From Mangifera indica (Eukaryota > Streptophyta > Magnoliopsida > Sapindales > Anacardiaceae), in the NCBI RefSeq assembly GCF_011075055.1, contig NC_058145.1, positions 13,699,894-13,763,893 of the forward strand: DNA of 64,000 bases, read 5' to 3'. The notes beneath the pieces are model-generated. The model worked only from the letters and a program-made list of their open reading frames with translations, did not search any database and had not been told where the DNA came from. Positions 49,600-63,139 of the stretch are shown here, one piece after another; the first letter of the stretch is position 1; each line of letters opens with the position of its first letter. The position numbers were made by a program, and so were the translations under genes.

Positions 49600-51645
49600 T
49601 CTCTTTATTTCTCCGGTTTCCCAAGCAGCTCAAACACCAGACTTAGAAGGCGGAAGACTCCAAATTCGTTGACATTTACATTACATTGTCTCAGCAAACG
49701 ATGTCGTTTTTAAACTAAAACTTTCACAGGCACCATATGCACTATTTGCCTCCCTTCATGACTTGTCCGTCTTCTCAAGTCCCTAAAGTCTAATAATTAC
49801 AACGAAATACCCCTACGTTGCGAAGCTAAAATTACTTTCATACTCGCCTTTGTGGAAATATTTACATTGATGTCTTGTTTGCAGAAATTAAGACCCACGT
49901 AGTCCTAATGAAACAAAAATAGAACTTTTTTAAGCAAATTTAATTCATATAAATAAAGAAATTAAAATAGATGTTGTAAAGTTATACTTTTGAAAGTTAC
50001 ATAATAATAGTAAAATATTGTAATTAAATTACTTTGTGTTGGTAACATGAGAAATTAAATTATTAAAAAAAATACCCTCATTTAAAGGGTTTAAGTGAAA
50101 ATATATCATTTTTTTTTATAAATATCAAAAATATATTTCACTACTTTTTTATAAACTCTTATTATCATATTTTTTTGTACCATTTAAGTTCTCAGTTTCA
50201 TTCAATACCTAATACTATAGATTCGTTTAGAAAAAAATTCGTATTTTTAAGTTTAAATTAAAAAAATTAATTTATGATAAAACAAATAATACAATTAATC
50301 ATTTATATAATGAAAACGAGATTAATTTTTAAGATAAGGGTATTATTCGAAAAAACTAACCTCAAAATTGAAATATACACATCTATAAACTTTAAAATAG
50401 AGTTTAAATTTGAAATTTACATATTTAAAAACAGTATAATGAAAAAAAAAACGTTAAAATAAATAATATCACCATAGCCCCAACCTCCATCATGCAAAAT
50501 TGTGCGGGGAAAAACTTTTAGAAATGACAGTTTGCCCCCCACTTTACAAAATCACTTGGTAAGAAAACTTTGAAAAATTCGAAACACCTTCCCATCTCCA
50601 AGGCATCACCATGTAAATTCGTAAGTGAACAGTGATTTCGCATGGTGATGTTGTTGATGATGCAAAGTGAGATTATCGCCTAAACTTTGTTTTTCGAATC
50701 TAATTTTATTATAAATTAATTTTACATTTATTCTAATACAAAAATTCTAAAAAACGTAATCTAAAACACCAATGAATCAAATTATTTCATCAAATCTTTC
50801 AATTCAAAATTGTAACCCAAAAACCGCATCTAATCACCTTAATCTTCGTATTAAAATGTATAAAATATGATAAAAAATTGATTTAACAACCTTTTGAACC
50901 ATTTTGATGCACAAAAACAAGCAAAATCCATCAGAACTTGCCGTGGCAGGTCAACCGGGTGCTGGGTTTGCGTAGATTTAGATAAATTTCCAACTTTCAT
51001 TTCATTTTTACTAAAGGGAAATTTCGGTCTTTTCATATTGGAAGCCCATTTTTGCTTAATTTTGATAAAATTGGGCATTTTTGCTCTGTGTATTTACATT
51101 TTAGGCATTTAATTTAATTTCCCCAGAAATATTGTCATTTCCAGGAATTTCAGAATCATTTTGCTGGAAAAAGAACAGATGTTACTGTTGGAGCGTCGAG
51201 TCGTTCTTCCACAGATCTGAATTCGATGTTACTGATATGGAAATATTCATTTGTTTTAGTTATTAAGCCCAAAGAGAATTCAAAAGACAAAAGGTTGAGT
51301 TGTTTTCAATTTTCAGACGTTGACTCTTTCAGCTCTTATGGAAGCTTAAAAGCGATTGAAGGATGAAAAGGTGCTGAATAAATTCATAGATTGATTCGAT
51401 TGAAACTCATAATTCTGAAACTATATCTATTTGGAGGTTGTTAAAGAACTGGTAAAATTGCATCACCATTCAACTAACTCTCAGCATCCCAGTGGAAATA
51501 AGAAAAATCATAAAACTGATACAAGAATAGAAATTCCAAGCTCCAAAGTACAAGCGATTTTAAAGAAATCGATTTTCCTTTTGTAAATCCTGCTCACTTA
51601 CACAAATACAAGAAAGCAAAATGCTTCCACACTAGAGATGTAGGT
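49600..51645. other. intergenic between MTR3 remnant and CYSTM-like gene
   Basis: No supported gene. AT-rich from 49900 to 50460. Frames at 50851-51112 overlap on both strands without a domain. About 51120-51420 is more gene-like in composition, but no frame or splice pattern could be assembled. Confidence 0.3.
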
Positions 51646-51888
51646 CTAGGGAGGGGGAGGACCCGGCTCAAAGAGTGGAGGGCAGCAGCTTCCGAACAAC
51701 CCACAGCAGCACAGGAGCCACAAGCTGGACATTGCAGAAAGTACCAAAAATTGAATGAGAAATCAGAATGAACGTGAAATTTAAGCTTCATTGTGTTTTG
51801 ATATATGTTACCATGATTCCAGACATCCTCCGGCCGCAGGAGGAGGTGGAGGTGGCAGGAGCGGTGTGCTTGGTGGTGGCGGATCCAT
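51646..51888 (-). CDS. CYSTM-type small Cys-rich membrane protein (51 aa)
   Basis: Two short exons (51812-51888 and 51646-51724) join in phase to 51 residues. The N-terminus is proline-rich (PPPPSTPLLPPPPPPAAGG). The C-terminal half, GCLESCLWLLCCCGLFGSCC, has the cysteine-rich transmembrane pattern of CYSTM proteins. These small plant stress-related proteins sit in the plasma membrane and often form dimers. The end is again proline-rich (FEPGPPPP). Donor CATG/GTAACA and acceptor GTCCAG are standard; the 87-bp intron is short. It lies between NCRK and the MTR3 remnant on the same strand. The assignment rests on cysteine spacing alone, since CYSTM proteins are too short for much else. Confidence 0.7.
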
Positions 51889-52536
51889 TAACAAGTTTTA
51901 ATTTGCTTGGAAGAAGGTTAGACAGGGTCCGTTCAAGTTTTTATTTGTTGAGAAGTGCAACAACCTGTCTTCAAGTCAGACCTCCATTTCTGGCATCTAC
52001 CATTCAAAGGGAGATCTCAAGACTGTGAAATGCAGAACCAGCTAACACACCAACAAAGTCAATTGCATTAAGTGAATACATAGCTACTTCTACTGGTAAG
52101 TAACTAGAAATTTTGGATCATCCATGTTCTATCCTCACAAAGAAGTCAGTCAGTAAAACTGAAAATTATAATTACATATAATGCAAATATTACAAGGACT
52201 AACTGATATTTTTTAATTTTTTTTCAAGTAGAATATCTTCTATGAACATTTTAAAATTTAAATTTCCTATGATTTTCTGTACATGAATATAACGACTTGA
52301 AAACATGTGGTGAAAACCTGTGGATGTGGGTCAGAAAAATTATCCAATGAAACTGAGAAGAATTAAAATGAAGCAAGTCCACAGAAAGACTTCATTGCTT
52401 CCACTATTATATGATCTCTTCCAGCCTAGAGCAGCACAAAGAAACCAAAATAAAACCTGTAACCAATCGTTCATAATCTGGATGAGTTTCTTCTTGTCAC
52501 TTTTTCCAGAATTATTTTCCCTTGAAGGTAATTTTG

Positions 52537-55500
52537 TCAGCAACACTTAACATTTGCCATGCAGAATGACTCAAACCGAGGCTCGGTTAAGTCCACTAGT
52601 TCATCATCTGGAGAATGCCCACTCCTTGCTTTATGCGTTAGAAGGATTAGCCTTTCCATATACTCAGCCGAGACAGTTTCCGCTTCTACACTGCTGCTTC
52701 CAGTGCAGAGTTTATGGTCATCATCCAATGGTTGTGAACAACTAGGTGAGCTAATAGATGCCACTCGCCTCACCTCTTGTGCATCAATGGATGCCTCTAT
52801 TAGATTGTCAGGTCTTTGTATGCCTGTCGCACTGGTTGAAGGCATCTAAAAACAAGAAGTATGAAACACTTGTTGAGTATCTCACATTTGAAGAAAGTAC
52901 AGAGTAATATATACTATTAACAAGTGAAATGAACTTCACTAAATTCAGTTGATGAAAAGATACACAATATACTTTAGCACCCAGTTAAGTTAAGCACACA
53001 AAATGCCATGGCCCATCTAATTTTGTATGAAATGATAACATCTCTAGAAACAGTTAGGTATAACAAGGGCAGTTGAATCCTCGAAAGCAACCCTCATAAA
53101 ATAGCCCAACTAGATTAGATGAAATATTTGCTTGTACAGACTTTCCTATTCCTCTAGCTCTGGAAATAAGATTTGCAGTCAATAGTTTCCATCAACTGAA
53201 GCACAAGTTGATAATTGTGCAGATGCTATGATGAAAAATAATTTTAGGGTGGCACATACGCTAATGCTTATAATCATACAACACACATGATCACAATTTA
53301 AGGTATGGTAATATCTTTGGAGGACCATCACCAGTAAGGACCAAGGAAAAGCAGGAAGCTGTTAACCAGATACGAAAGTCTAACAAAAGTCAAATCTAAT
53401 AGCAAAAGACATACTTGGTATATATATTTATACCTGAATGAAGTTCACTGGGATGTTTAATCTTCTAGACTTATCTGGTGCTATGGTTGCAAGGATTTGC
53501 ACAACCTCACTCATGGTTGGTCGTGCATTAGGGTCCAGCAGCAGGCACTCCTTTGCTAGGTAAGCCATTATCTGCATTTCTTCTTCTAGGAAACTTCGTT
53601 TTAAACGTGGGTCAGGCAATTCTGATATCACTCGGTTACTATCATGTAATCGAGAGGTTGCCTATACAAGATGAGAGAGACACAAATTACATCTTGTTAG
53701 ACATGATATATGTAACTGCATAATAGTCTGCAACTTGAAACATTGGAATCATGACCATGAGAATACAGATTCATTGCTTAAAAAGCAGGGAAACTAGAAA
53801 ATTGGAACTGACATGACAGTTTTTCCCCTAGCTTGATGAAAACAATACATTCTACAACAAAGGTGAATGAATACGAGCTATTATAAGCTAAGAGACCACA
53901 TCATGTTCAAAGATGACCTAGTTTTTGTGATGGCCTCCAATTAATTATCATAATATGTAAAAGTGAAGTTTTAAAATGTAACATCATAAATCCAAAAGTC
54001 AACCTTGGGTTTGCATCCATACAATAAAATGATAATAATTCTTACCCAAAGGACAAGGCTTTCTTCGCCTTTATTAGTTGATTTATGGATTGGTTGCCGG
54101 CCAGTGATTAGCTCAAGTAAGACTACCCCAAAACTGAAGACATCTGACATAAGAGACACCCTTCCAACAATTGCATACTCTGGTGCGATATAGCCAAAAG
54201 TCCCCTGCATTCTTGCTGGAGAACTGGAACAGCTGGGAAGGCCATCAGCCCTCAATTGTTTAGCCATACCAAGATCAGTTATCTACATATATTTGATAGT
54301 CATCATGTATTATAAAGACTAAAAAAGTAAACTAATCTTTTCCTTTTTCTAAAAAAAAAAAAAAAAGAAGTTATGTTTTCGAGACATCAAAGAGAATAGA
54401 TGTCTAACTGATTCAGCTGTATTCACAGTAAAGATATCTTGTTGATACTTTTTTCTTCTTCCTAGACTTTGATATCTGTGGTGCAGAAAAAAATCAAGAT
54501 TCTTACCTTCGCTCTCCAATTCTCATCTAGAAGAATATTTGTGGACTTGATGTCTCTGTGTAAAATTCTAGGAGCAGCTGCTTCATGCAGATACTCCAAG
54601 CCCCTGGCAGCACCAATTGCAATTGCAACACGAGTATCCCAGTTCATGCTCTCCCCCAACACACCATCCAAGCAATCCCTCAGATTACCATTAGGCTGGT
54701 ACTCAAAAACTAGCAGCCTCTCAGCACGTTTCCCTTGAAACTCTGAACAGTAGCCTAGCAATGGCACCACATGACAATGATGAAGTCTTGATAACAAGTC
54801 TACCTGAGAGCAAGAAATCGTCAACTTCCTTCGGTGATGTGGAGCAAAGTTTTTTTAATCATTTGAGAAATAACTGGAGAGTAAATACAATATTTAACAA
54901 CAAATGAAAACTAATGACACATCAAGATTGCAACCTCCGTTGAGAAGATAGAATCTGCATCAGGCCCTCCCTGAGTTTTGAATCTCTTAACTGCTACAAT
55001 TCTACCATCTTCGAGTTGACCACGATATACATAGCTGCTTCCACCATGTCCTAAAAGGTTGGAATAGGAAAACTTATCCGTTGCATATAGCAATTCAGAG
55101 TATGTGAATCGGATAATAGTTCCATGAATAGTCCATGGTTTGTTCCTACAAAAATAAGTATTCTGAAAGCACCCTGCAAAAATTGAACAGAGAGTTATAG
55201 TCAGTATCAAAATAAATAAAAGATGGAAATATGTTATTCTATATACAAACAGCAAGGTATAAATGTTACCGAAATTTAAAAAATAAGAAAACTAAGATAA
55301 ATAGACAAGAAACAGACAAATGATAGGTCAAAATGAATCATAAAGAATCCATTTTCATCTTGGAGGGAAGTTAAACCATTATATTAGCTCATCTACCTGT
55401 GACAAGATTAACTGAAGAGCCCATATCAACTCTAATATCTGTAAATGAAGAACTCCTGTGACTTATTAAGTTGATAGCACTATTGCAACTTGTTTTTTTA

Positions 55501-58044
55501 TCCGATGAAATTTTTGGCATTTGGATATGGCCCCTGTCCTTCCAATAAATGTAGCACATAGCCAAAGTAAGAAACAGAAGTGTTGTGAGTATGACACATG
55601 ATAATAGAATGATCGCAACTACTTTACTGGAAATGCGCTTCCCAGAGGCTTTTGCCTCATTCACACTGACAGAACCTGCTCAAACAGATATCACTCAGGT
55701 AAGCTCCTGAATTCCTTTACTCAGTGCCATCAAATGCATCAAAAATATGAAACATAGCATCATCCAGAAATGAGATAATAAGTGTATATGTATATAGGCT
55801 AAGTTTCTGATCTTCTGAAATTGAACTCCTTCAAATGACTTAATTATGTATATAGGGTAAGATCATGCAGCCAATATATTTTTATATGTAAACATGAGAT
55901 GTATATGAATGGGGAAATGTTGCATCTTGTAATAGAATACTTGTTCTGAAAACACCCACCTGGTCAGTTATGATAACATTAACCAACATTCTCTACAATG
56001 AGAATATACATAACTGAAAGGATAAACAGAAATGATAAAATTAAAGAGAGCATCTGTTCGCACATTGTGCAAGAAAAGAGTTGCATATTACTTGTCATTC
56101 TCTTTCAGAAATTCATGTGTTATGGTGCATAACATAAATTGATTAATAGGCCATAGAAAATTGAAACAAAACTCAGTCTACTAAATAAGTAGTAATATGT
56201 ATAATAAATCAATTAAAGAGTTTCACTAGCTTAATCAACCGATAGTTTGGGCATTGCAAATGACATGATTTAATACAAATTTCATCAGAAGACTGCCTCT
56301 GTTTGTATAATATTGACAACCTATTAAATTTAATACCCCCACAAGTTACATATTATGGGGTTAATAGGGAAAAAGGTACCAGAAGTGCAGTTACAGCTGG
56401 TAAAACAGGTAGTATCATGGCTGTTGATTGCAACTTTAGGGAATCCATCAGCAGCACATACACATATCCACTTATCTCCACGTAATCCTCCAAATGCTAC
56501 ATAAAAGACTTGTGCAGTTAGTCTATCTAGTACTGTAAAAGATTCAATCATTTTTCATTATTAATTCATTCTATACACACGTATACTTTCACATGCATTA
56601 AAATGGCCTCAGGGCACAGTTAAACTAGGTCAGGTATAAAATTATTACAAATTGGTAAGCTTAACTTAAAATATTAGTCAGAAACATGATAAACATTTCA
56701 AAGAATTAAAAATTAAAAAGTAACAAAAAGGGGTGGTGACTGGGTGTGTGAAACTTATTAGAGTGCTGAACAGTAATTCCTTAATGGTCAAAATGAAAAC
56801 AAGATCTACAAAATAACAGAAATGCTTCCAAAGCGTATAAAATAAATAAAGGCATGTGCTCTGAGACACCACATCCTACTTAAATAAACACAGTCTGCCA
56901 TTAATTACCAAATTCAAGAGCTTTTTAAACTCCAAAAGAATAGAAAACTAGATTAATTGGCCCTGAAATATGGAATAATAATAATAATAACATCAACAAC
57001 AACAACAATACTTTGTATGAGAAATTAAGGATCTCCCATGCTGGGAATCTTATATTTTTCTCCCCTTCTTTCTAGATTAGAATATTTTGACATAATCTTC
57101 CCCTGATACTTATTTTTTGTCAAATTGTTGAGCTATATGACATGGCTGCCCCTGCCCTCCCTTTGATTCCTCAAATAGTTTTTCTTCAACTAAATTGCAC
57201 ATAAATATGGGCAAACAAAAAATAATGTTTAAATACAGTAACAAGATTATGATCTACTAAATTTATAGCAGAAAGAATTTTATGCTATAAGCAGTTAGAA
57301 CTTCTGGATAATTATAACAAAAAATATCCTAGGCATACCTGGATTGCAGTCACAGGATGTAGAACAGCTTGATTTCAGAATATTACTCTGGTTTCCTTGA
57401 TTTGAGGAAGAACATGTGCATGTCCAATTGCTTACACCAGATATGCCAGAAAGCTCATCTGCCATGAAGTTACTATAGTGAGTGCTTCATAGTTATAATG
57501 TAGATGAAAGAAATTACAGTGAAATGCCATTACATGTAGTCTCTTCACGTATCAAAAATGATTTATCTTTTTATAGGGCACAGCTAGCATATTGCTAATG
57601 AGAAGTAAAAATTACAATGGTGGATCAAGTGGCCACTGTAAGAGAGTCAGATCTTAAAAGATTCATCAGCTGTACAAAGAGAAACATTATGAAGCTTTAT
57701 CTACAAATAATTGTTATCTTAGGGACACCAAAGGTGATGATCGGTCTTTGCTGTTGCATCAGAGCAGACATTGTACCTCTAGAGGTTAACTGCATTGCAA
57801 GTGTATGTCAATTGAAAAACTAAAGCATCCAAAAGCTTGTTGATACAGTAACAGTTTAGAACTTGGTGAACGAGGGTCAAGGGATTTCTGGGGTGTACCC
57901 TGATTTCCTAGAATTACATTATAGGCAATAATTAGCCAGAACAATTTTTAGCAGCACAAACATAAAATACTGACCACAAAGGCTTTGCTGAATCCAGGCA
58001 ACGCCAATGACACAAGCAAGGGCAACTTTCACTTGGAGATTCAT
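52537..58044 (-). CDS. NCRK: receptor-like serine/threonine kinase NCRK
   Basis: Nine coding exons (57975-58044, 57339-57458, 56380-56496, 55397-55675, 54935-55173, 54507-54803, 54046-54282, 53434-53661, 52537-52845) join to 631 residues with consistent phases. Residues 1-23 are a signal peptide ([17 protein letters not shown]...). A small Cys-rich ectodomain (about 24-118; CTCSS, CDC, CVC, CNC) gives the gene its name (novel Cys-rich receptor kinase). A transmembrane helix lies at about 121-144. The kinase domain has the Gly loop GHGGSSYV (237-244), Lys258, HRD 357-359 and GTFGYIAPE (401-409). The metal-binding motif is DLG (377-379), not DFG, as in Arabidopsis NCRK as I remember it. The long tail ends with [11 protein letters not shown], an NCRK signature. 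Arabidopsis NCRK interacts with ROP GTPases at endosomes and plasma membrane. Confidence 0.95.
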
Positions 58045-60600
58045 TTCTGCCAATCCAAACACTAAAGAGAATGACAAAAAGGCTTGTCACTCGAATATTC
58101 TAATTTGATATTGAATTCAGCAATAATATGAGAGCCTTCCTTAACCTGAAGCCTTCGGATATTTTCCCTATCCTGCCATGTTAGTACTTTGTGATCTTGC
58201 CCTCATCTAGAATTTTGTTGATTCAGAAAATTAGAAATTTGGAAAATTCTAAGGTGGATCATATTACTTACTACTCAGGGCATTACAAATTAACAACATA
58301 ACTCAAGCAATAGTTTTCAAGTAAATAAAAACTTATTATAAGTGAACAACTATTCAAATCTTGGTCAAGTAAAGAAAGAGAGACTTAATAGTCATTAGAT
58401 TAGCAACTTGAAAAGAAACATCAGATTCACAACTTTATTTCTTTTAAGTCCACTCTGTCATATTCTTCACTAACAATTCAAAAACCTACCATAAAAAATT
58501 TTGCGGGAAAAAATTATCTAACCATCAAGTTCTAACTAAAGCAATTATGAGTAGTTCCAGAAGCAGTCAAACGATCAACTTGTTTGGATATATCATCTAA
58601 AAGAGCAGTATGCAATATTCTGCCAGTAATAAAATATAAATAAGCAAATAGAAAAAATGAAATATATGTACCTTTATTGGGGGCCAGAGGTCTGGTTTTC
58701 CAACTTTTTTGTACTCAGACAGCCCAATCTGCACAAAGCAAAAGTATAACAGAAACTTAGAGGGCAAATGTAAGAAAAAGATACTGATGAAATAAAGATG
58801 TGAACATCAAATCAAAGTGCCAAGAAAATGCCAGAAAATTTTACAAACAAAGATACAGTAGTCAAAATCCATGGAAAGCAGATATAAATAAATCATATAT
58901 TAAAGAGGGTGAAAGCAAAAAAGAAAAAAAAAATCGGATAGATTATTTTAGATTCCGACATCTTGAGAAAAATAGAAATTGCTTGTAAATACCAAACAAA
59001 AAAGAAATAAACTCAACAATAGAATTAGATGTGCATAAGGAAAATGAAAATGGAGGGGTAGGAATTGAACATTTTTATAGTTGGCCAACAAACACCTGAA
59101 TCTCCCAGTTCTATTTATCTCAGAGTAAGCAGTATCCATGAAGCGAAGATACAACCACTATTATAGAACAATAATAAACTACAATATATAAGGTTCTATG
59201 AAATAAAGTTCAGTAACAAACACAACACATTCTAATTGCAATCCACAGTAGTAAATTAGCTGCAGTCAGCAAGATAGCGATTCACAACTAAAGGTCTTAA
59301 ATACATGATCCTTTCCATCCAAAAAACACGCACATGAATAATATTCAATAAAGGCTACAGCCTGTTTTATTAAGATACCCTGCCCGCAGGATACAAGAAT
59401 ACAAGTCCTTTTATTAAATAATGGCCCCTCAAGACTAATCAAAGAGTCATTCAATCAACATTTTTCTAGAACAAGAAAAGGACTTGCAGAGCATATGCCT
59501 GAAGATTTACATGTGAACTCTGGAAAAGTCAAAAAGCATACTAAATTGGTCCAAACTCTGCAAGAACAAGAAACAAGCAAAACAAAATAACCCAGAAGAC
59601 CGAAAGATTGGATAACAATAAAACTGGACAAACCTCACATTAAAATGTGTGCCCAAGTTTATAATGGGAAATGCAGAGAGACAAACAACAGCAGCATTGA
59701 ATAGATAGAGATTGATGTGTTTATAAAAAAAAATAATGTTGAAAATGAGATGAAATTTCGCAAATAAACACATGAACCACCATATTGAAAAGAACCCATT
59801 TGCAAATATGAAAGAGACTACTCAACCATTTTCATCAGCTAAAACACTATTAAGGATTAAAAGCCCCACAACTATGTAACGAGGTAAAGTTTAAAAATGG
59901 AAAGTTTTCCAATATAAACCGCATATTGTAGAAAGCAAAACAAGAAAAAAAAAAAGGCCAAATGGCTAAGAAGACTTGGCTTCAAAGCGATACGTCGAGG
60001 TGTGGTGGGCAGTGAAAAGTATTCTTTCAACGTTAAGCTGAGAGGAGTGGAGCCCATGAAAGTGGATGTCAGCTGTGGGGATCGAACAGACAATGAATTG
60101 CATTTTAGTAGGCCTGGCATGATGTACACCGTCCAATTTAACCATATTCCATTAATTTCATCAGATGATCGATAAGGTGGGGTTCTTAGGCAGATTAATT
60201 ATCGTCATTGAGCTAATTAATCACTCGAAATAAAAGGTGGGATATGGGTGCAAAATAGAGAAGTAAAAAAGGGAGCAGGTGATTAATTTAGAGTTGAAGA
60301 AGAAATAATGAGAATGGCGTACCTAAAAAGAGGGTGAAGATTATGATTTTTGCCACTTCCAACTACAGAAGGATTTTGAAAGAGAACAAACAGGCACTTT
60401 GTATAGAAGAGTTTTCAAGCAGCTGAGCTTCAGATGAGCTTAAATTTTTTGTAAGAAATGGAAAACAAAAGAAGAAGAAGGCAAAAGATTTGAACTTTGA
60501 ATAGAGTGAGGCACAAGAAATAAGGGGTTTGATGATGCAGTGTTGACGAGGTGGCGAAGCCTTCTCGCTTTGTGCATAAATGGCATGGCCCCCGGTGCAA
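58045..60600 (-). other. spliced 5' leader and promoter region of NCRK
   Basis: Two non-coding leader exons are suggested. One is at 58672-58728 (acceptor GTGCAG, donor AAG/GTACAT). The first exon ends at 60323 with donor TTTTTAG/GTACGC and extends to about 60560. The final acceptor (GGCAG at 58047-58049) lies two bases before the ATG. The leader introns would then be about 0.63 and 1.59 kb. Frames inside them look spurious. Confidence 0.45.
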
Positions 60601-61436
60601 CTGTAAGGAGTCATCAGCTTGCTATAACTTAGCGCTAATACGAATAAATAACATTTTCCCACCAACGTTTGGTGTTAAAAAAAAGTTGTTCACCCTCCTT
60701 TGATATAAAATTTATAAATAATATTTTTTTCCTTAAATCAAACTATATAAAAATAAAATAATAATTTTATTATTTATTAATTTTAAAAAATAATAATTTT
60801 TTATTAATCTTAAAAGTTTTAAATATAATATTTTATTCTTTAAAAATTGTTTAAAAACTCATAAATTAATATCTAAAATTTGTTCAAACCTTCATATATT
60901 TTAAAACTATTATATGACTATAAGGATTACAATATGTCATTAACACTTATAATTTATTATATTTTATTCAATTTTTTAAGAATATAATTATTATTTTTAA
61001 AACTAGGCTAAATTTCAAAATTTTCAAAGAATCATCAAATTTTTTTTATTTTTCAATAACCACCCTAAAACATTTTTAAAGGGCTCCAATATTTTCATAA
61101 ATTAATATACTCATATGATTATACGATAAAGATATTTTATTTATAGGAAAAGATGAAAAATGAGTGAGGTGAAAACAAAGGGGAAATAAGAGATTAACTA
61201 TATAATTTGAAATTTTAAAATATTATCATTAATTTTTGTTAATTTATAATTTCATAATAATTTTTAAAATGAAATAATTAGCATGAAATTGTGATTTTAC
61301 TTCCTAACAAAGTTTAATATTAAGAGAGAAAGTGTTATGTTTAATTTTGAATGAAAAATACTATTTATGTCAGTTTGCAGTAGAATAATTTTTTGGGCCA
61401 AACCTTGGTTAGAAATATAATTCACTATAAATTATA
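60601..61436. other. AT-rich intergenic stretch
   Basis: No gene seen. Confidence 0.35.
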
Positions 61437-62290
61437 GGCCAAACGACTATTTTCCACCCAAGGATTCTGTTTTTTCAAATATCTCTTTTTTAATTTTGAA
61501 AATCATAAATACTCACCCATAAGTAGTTAAATTTAACGAAACTCTAACCCCTTAAAATTTTATCTTCCCCCCCCCCCCCCTAAATTTTAAAAACTAAAAG
61601 TTTTTTTACTAATCTAAGTTTTAAAAATTAATAGTTTCCTCCTAAGGTTTGATTTTCAGATCTCCGACATTAAATCCGACTCCGTTGCCAACCGTTTATC
61701 CCTCCCGAAACTTCCTGTCTCTCCGACGATCTCTCTCTACCCATTTGGACGTCCAATCGATATTGAATGAGGCTTGAAAAAAGACAAGAGACAAAGAGCT
61801 TCGTCAGCGAAGACAAAGCTCTTCTCCCAGACGAAGAAGATCGTCTTCGTTCGTCTTCCCAGATATCTTCTTCTAGGAAGACGATTAGTTTCATCTTCCC
61901 CGACGAAGCTCTTCATCTTTCAGAAGAAGATTGACGCTGAACGAACGTCCAAATGAATGGAGAGAGACTGCCAGAGAGAGAGAAAGCTTTGAGAGGGATA
62001 GACAGCCGATAATGTTACCAGATTTAGCGTCGGAGATCTGAAAACTAAACCCTAGAGGGAAACTATCATTTTTTAAAACTTCAGTTAATGAAAAACTTTT
62101 AGTTTTCAAAGTTTAGGGGAGGAAAAAAAGACTATATTTTAATTTATTTTTAATAGTATAGATAAAATGATGATTTTACTCTTACTATCGTTAAATTTAA
62201 CTGTTTATAGATGAGTATTTAAGATTTTCAAAGTTAAAAAGGGATACTTGGGAAAACAACAATCCTTGGGTGGGAAATAGTCTTTTGGCC
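61437..62290. mobile_element. Mutator-like foldback element, copy F
   Basis: Starts GGCCAAACGACTATTTTCCA and ends GGGAAATAGTCTTTTGGCC, with a perfect 9-bp duplication TAAATTATA at 61428-61436 and 62291-62299. Inverted halves; the centre has repeated AGACGAAG/CTTCGTCT blocks (about 61795-61925). A C-run at about 61567-61580 lies in the left arm. No transposase frame. Confidence 0.9.
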
Positions 62291-63139
62291 TAAATTATAT
62301 ATCAATACTTTTAAGTATACAAATAAATATACACTTATATGTGTCATCATATAATCGGATATTATTTTATTTTTAATTTAAAATTATTCAATTACATAAT
62401 AACATATATAAATATATATTTATTTATATACTCAAAGTGAATAGATATAATTTTATTGTATTTTAAATCCATAAATATTCATTTAATTATCATCTCAGGT
62501 TACTCAGAATTTAAAGAAACAAGAGAATGCCAAGCCCAAGTCTCATAAACTTGGCCACAGAAATGAAATGTTTATGGGATATCTCTCTTTCTTACAAAAT
62601 TTGCCAAACCGAAAAGATTAAGGCTAGGCTCAGTGGCCGCTCTACTTAAAAATGCCCTTATTCTGAATCTAAATTGATCATAAATTTTATAAACTTTCAA
62701 ACAATTAGAACAATTTGTCAAAAGAATCAAGAGCAGATATACCATATCTTATATTTAGTTGAAGAATTCACCCCAAGTATCCCCACAATTACATTTTTAT
62801 ACCCCCTCTTCTCAGCAAATGTAAAACACCATTTCTGGATATGTACATCACCCATAACCAAAAATATAAAAACCCCTTAAACTCCCACTTTTTCCTTTTC
62901 ACCAATTTTTCCCGCAAACCCAATATCTCACCTATTGCCCAATTCTTATTCATTTACATTACAAAACAAGGAAATTTACCCTTGAAACCTTCAAGCCTTC
63001 TCTCTCTCTTTGATTTATACCCCCACTTTCCAAAACCACGAAAAGGAAAACAAATAAGACTAACAAAAACAAAAAGGTCTGTGGATATAGAATATGTGAA
63101 TGTAGGGTGAGGAGAATTTTCAAAGATAACTCTGAACAA
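62291..63139. other. hairpin MITE copy and 3' flank of the WAV3-like gene
   Basis: A copy of the short AT-rich hairpin MITE lies at about 62306-62459 (ATATGTGTCATCATATAATC against its inverse). The remainder is probably 3' UTR and flank of the minus-strand gene; no other gene seen. Confidence 0.4.

Noticed and set aside
61390..61410. Second GGGCCAAACC word next to foldback element F, possibly a nested terminus
   Set aside because: Downstream sequence does not continue as the family's sub-terminal region; chance match.
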